Shown here in pieces: positions 6,745 to 7,520 of a DNA stretch of 7,520 bases (position 1 is the first letter of the stretch; every line of letters starts with the position of its first letter). The notes beneath the pieces were generated by a model. The model saw nothing but the letters and a program-made list of their open reading frames with translations. It searched no databases and was not told where the DNA came from. The position numbers and the translations under genes are program-made. Location of the stretch: the NCBI GenBank assembly GCA_937952445.1, contig CALGAA010000258.1:1-7520 (forward strand). The letters are read 5' to 3'. This stretch comes from an uncultured Bacteroidota bacterium. Lineage in GTDB: Bacteria > Bacteroidota > Bacteroidia > Chitinophagales > Saprospiraceae.

Positions 6745-7520
6745 ATGATGGCAAGATTTACCTGGATTATGATCGTGTTGGTGGGCCTCTGTACGGGTAT
6801 CGTCGCTCAAAACCCACCACGACCCCCTGGAATACACAAACTTCCCAGTTTTATAAACACCCCCCACTCCGATGAAATAGCACCGATCTGGACCTGGGAT
6901 GGGAATACGATGTATTTTACCAGGATCAAAGACCCCAAGTTCAATAAAACACTGATATACAACGGCGACGACCTTTACAAAACCCTGCCCTACGGTGAAT
7001 ATGTCACATTCCTGTCCAACCTGTATAAAGAACTGGGCGATGCTAATGCCTCGTCGGACATTTATCTGAGTCCCTACAATCAGGATGTTTTTATGGCCCA
7101 AATGAAGGATGGCGCATTTGACCGGTATATCCATCCAGCTCATCCACTCAATAATGCCCTGCCCAATTCCGTGTGTGCCATCATGCCGGATCAAAAAACC
7201 CTCGTTTTGATGAATCAGTTTTATCAGAACGGAAGCATGTACAAAGGCTTCTCGATGTCCACGCGACTGGATGAAGAAGAATTTAGCTGGCCGGAGCCCC
7301 TGTTCATTTATGATTTCAAGGAATTATCCGGCACGGACGCCAACCTGACCCTGTCGCGCAATGGGGAAGTTATGATACTCGCGTTTGACAGAAACAAAAA
7401 CACCGGAACAGACCTCAATGTGTGTTTTCGGGTCAATACCAATACGTATTCCGAACCCATACCCCTGGAAAACCTCAATTCGCCACTGCGCGAATTTAGT
7501 CCCGCCCTGAGTCAGGACGG
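6745..7520 (+). CDS. Exported PD40-repeat (WD40-like beta-propeller) protein, partial at the 3' end
   Basis: The open frame runs from ATG 6745 to the window edge with no stop, giving about 258 residues. The N-terminus is a signal peptide: a short basic start, a hydrophobic core (WIMIVLVGLCTGIV) and a likely signal peptidase I cut after Ala21 (IVA|QN). The Cys16 context lacks a proper lipobox, so a lipoprotein is less likely. The mature part shows PD40-like blade motifs (PF07676 type: x-P-x-x-x-x-DG-x-x-hydrophobic-x-F) at about 43-60 (EIAPIWTWDGNTMYFTR), 139-157, 198-215 (NLTLSRNGEVMILAFDR) and 250-259 (EFSPALSQDG, cut by the edge). In Bacteroidota such propellers often precede an OmpA-like peptidoglycan-binding domain or a C-terminal sorting signal; neither can be seen here. 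Expected location is the periplasm or cell surface. Function unknown; propellers of this kind usually bind ligands or scaffold partners. Start choice: two consecutive ATGs (6745 and 6748) are equally possible. Confidence 0.85.
   Translation, partial: MMARFTWIMIVLVGLCTGIVAQNPPRPPGIHKLPSFINTPHSDEIAPIWTWDGNTMYFTRIKDPKFNKTLIYNGDDLYKTLPYGEYVTFLSNLYKELGDANASSDIYLSPYNQDVFMAQMKDGAFDRYIHPAHPLNNALPNSVCAIMPDQKTLVLMNQFYQNGSMYKGFSMSTRLDEEEFSWPEPLFIYDFKELSGTDANLTLSRNGEVMILAFDRNKNTGTDLNVCFRVNTNTYSEPIPLENLNSPLREFSPALSQD

Noticed and set aside
6610..7194. A 194-residue minus-strand open frame
   Set aside because: It spans the end of fadD and the start of the PD40 gene on the opposite strand. Both of those are supported by motifs, and this frame is not.
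1..7520. A novel defence, mobile or biosynthetic system
   Set aside because: All complete genes except the 166-residue one belong to well-known core families. No integrase, transposase, toxin-antitoxin pair, CRISPR repeat, tRNA or retron-like element was found.

Overview
The window looks like a chromosomal segment from a member of the Bacteroidota, possibly a Saprospiria-type lineage. Four things suggest this. Start codons lack Shine-Dalgarno sequences. There are promoter elements of the phylum's TTG / TAnnTTTG type. The succinate dehydrogenase is of the B type, with one long five-helix cytochrome b subunit. The last gene encodes an exported PD40 beta-propeller protein of a kind common in this phylum. 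The phylum call is fairly firm; the class call is inference. No tRNA, rRNA, CRISPR array, insertion sequence or phage gene was seen, and no gap between genes exceeds about 250 bases.

Layout. Positions 1-2031 (minus strand) hold a succinate dehydrogenase operon read leftward: sdhC (complete) followed after 12 bases by sdhA (445 residues present, 3' end cut by the window edge). sdhB is expected just outside. Positions 2032-2282 are a divergent intergenic region with a well-matched sdh promoter, two small dyads and a weaker rightward promoter. Positions 2283-4931 (plus strand) are a two-gene unit: an unrecognised 166-residue acidic protein and, six bases later, rnr (RNase R). Positions 4932-5027 hold a short region with clustered TCAGG/CCTGA repeats ahead of fadD (5028-6710), a full-length long-chain acyl-CoA synthetase. 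Positions 6691-6730 hold a terminator-like hairpin that overlaps the end of fadD and whose T-run falls in a perfect TAnnTTTG box for the next gene. From 6745 to the edge runs an exported PD40-repeat protein, cut at its 3' end.

How they fit together. SdhCA(B) feeds electrons from succinate into the menaquinone pool, and FadD activates fatty acids for beta-oxidation, whose acetyl-CoA enters the TCA cycle; they are metabolically adjacent but appear to be separate transcription units. RNase R is RNA housekeeping. The content is mostly ordinary core genome. I found no convincing new multi-gene system. The points most worth a second look are the uncharacterised partner of rnr, the dyads in the two regulatory gaps, and the overlapping terminator/promoter after fadD.
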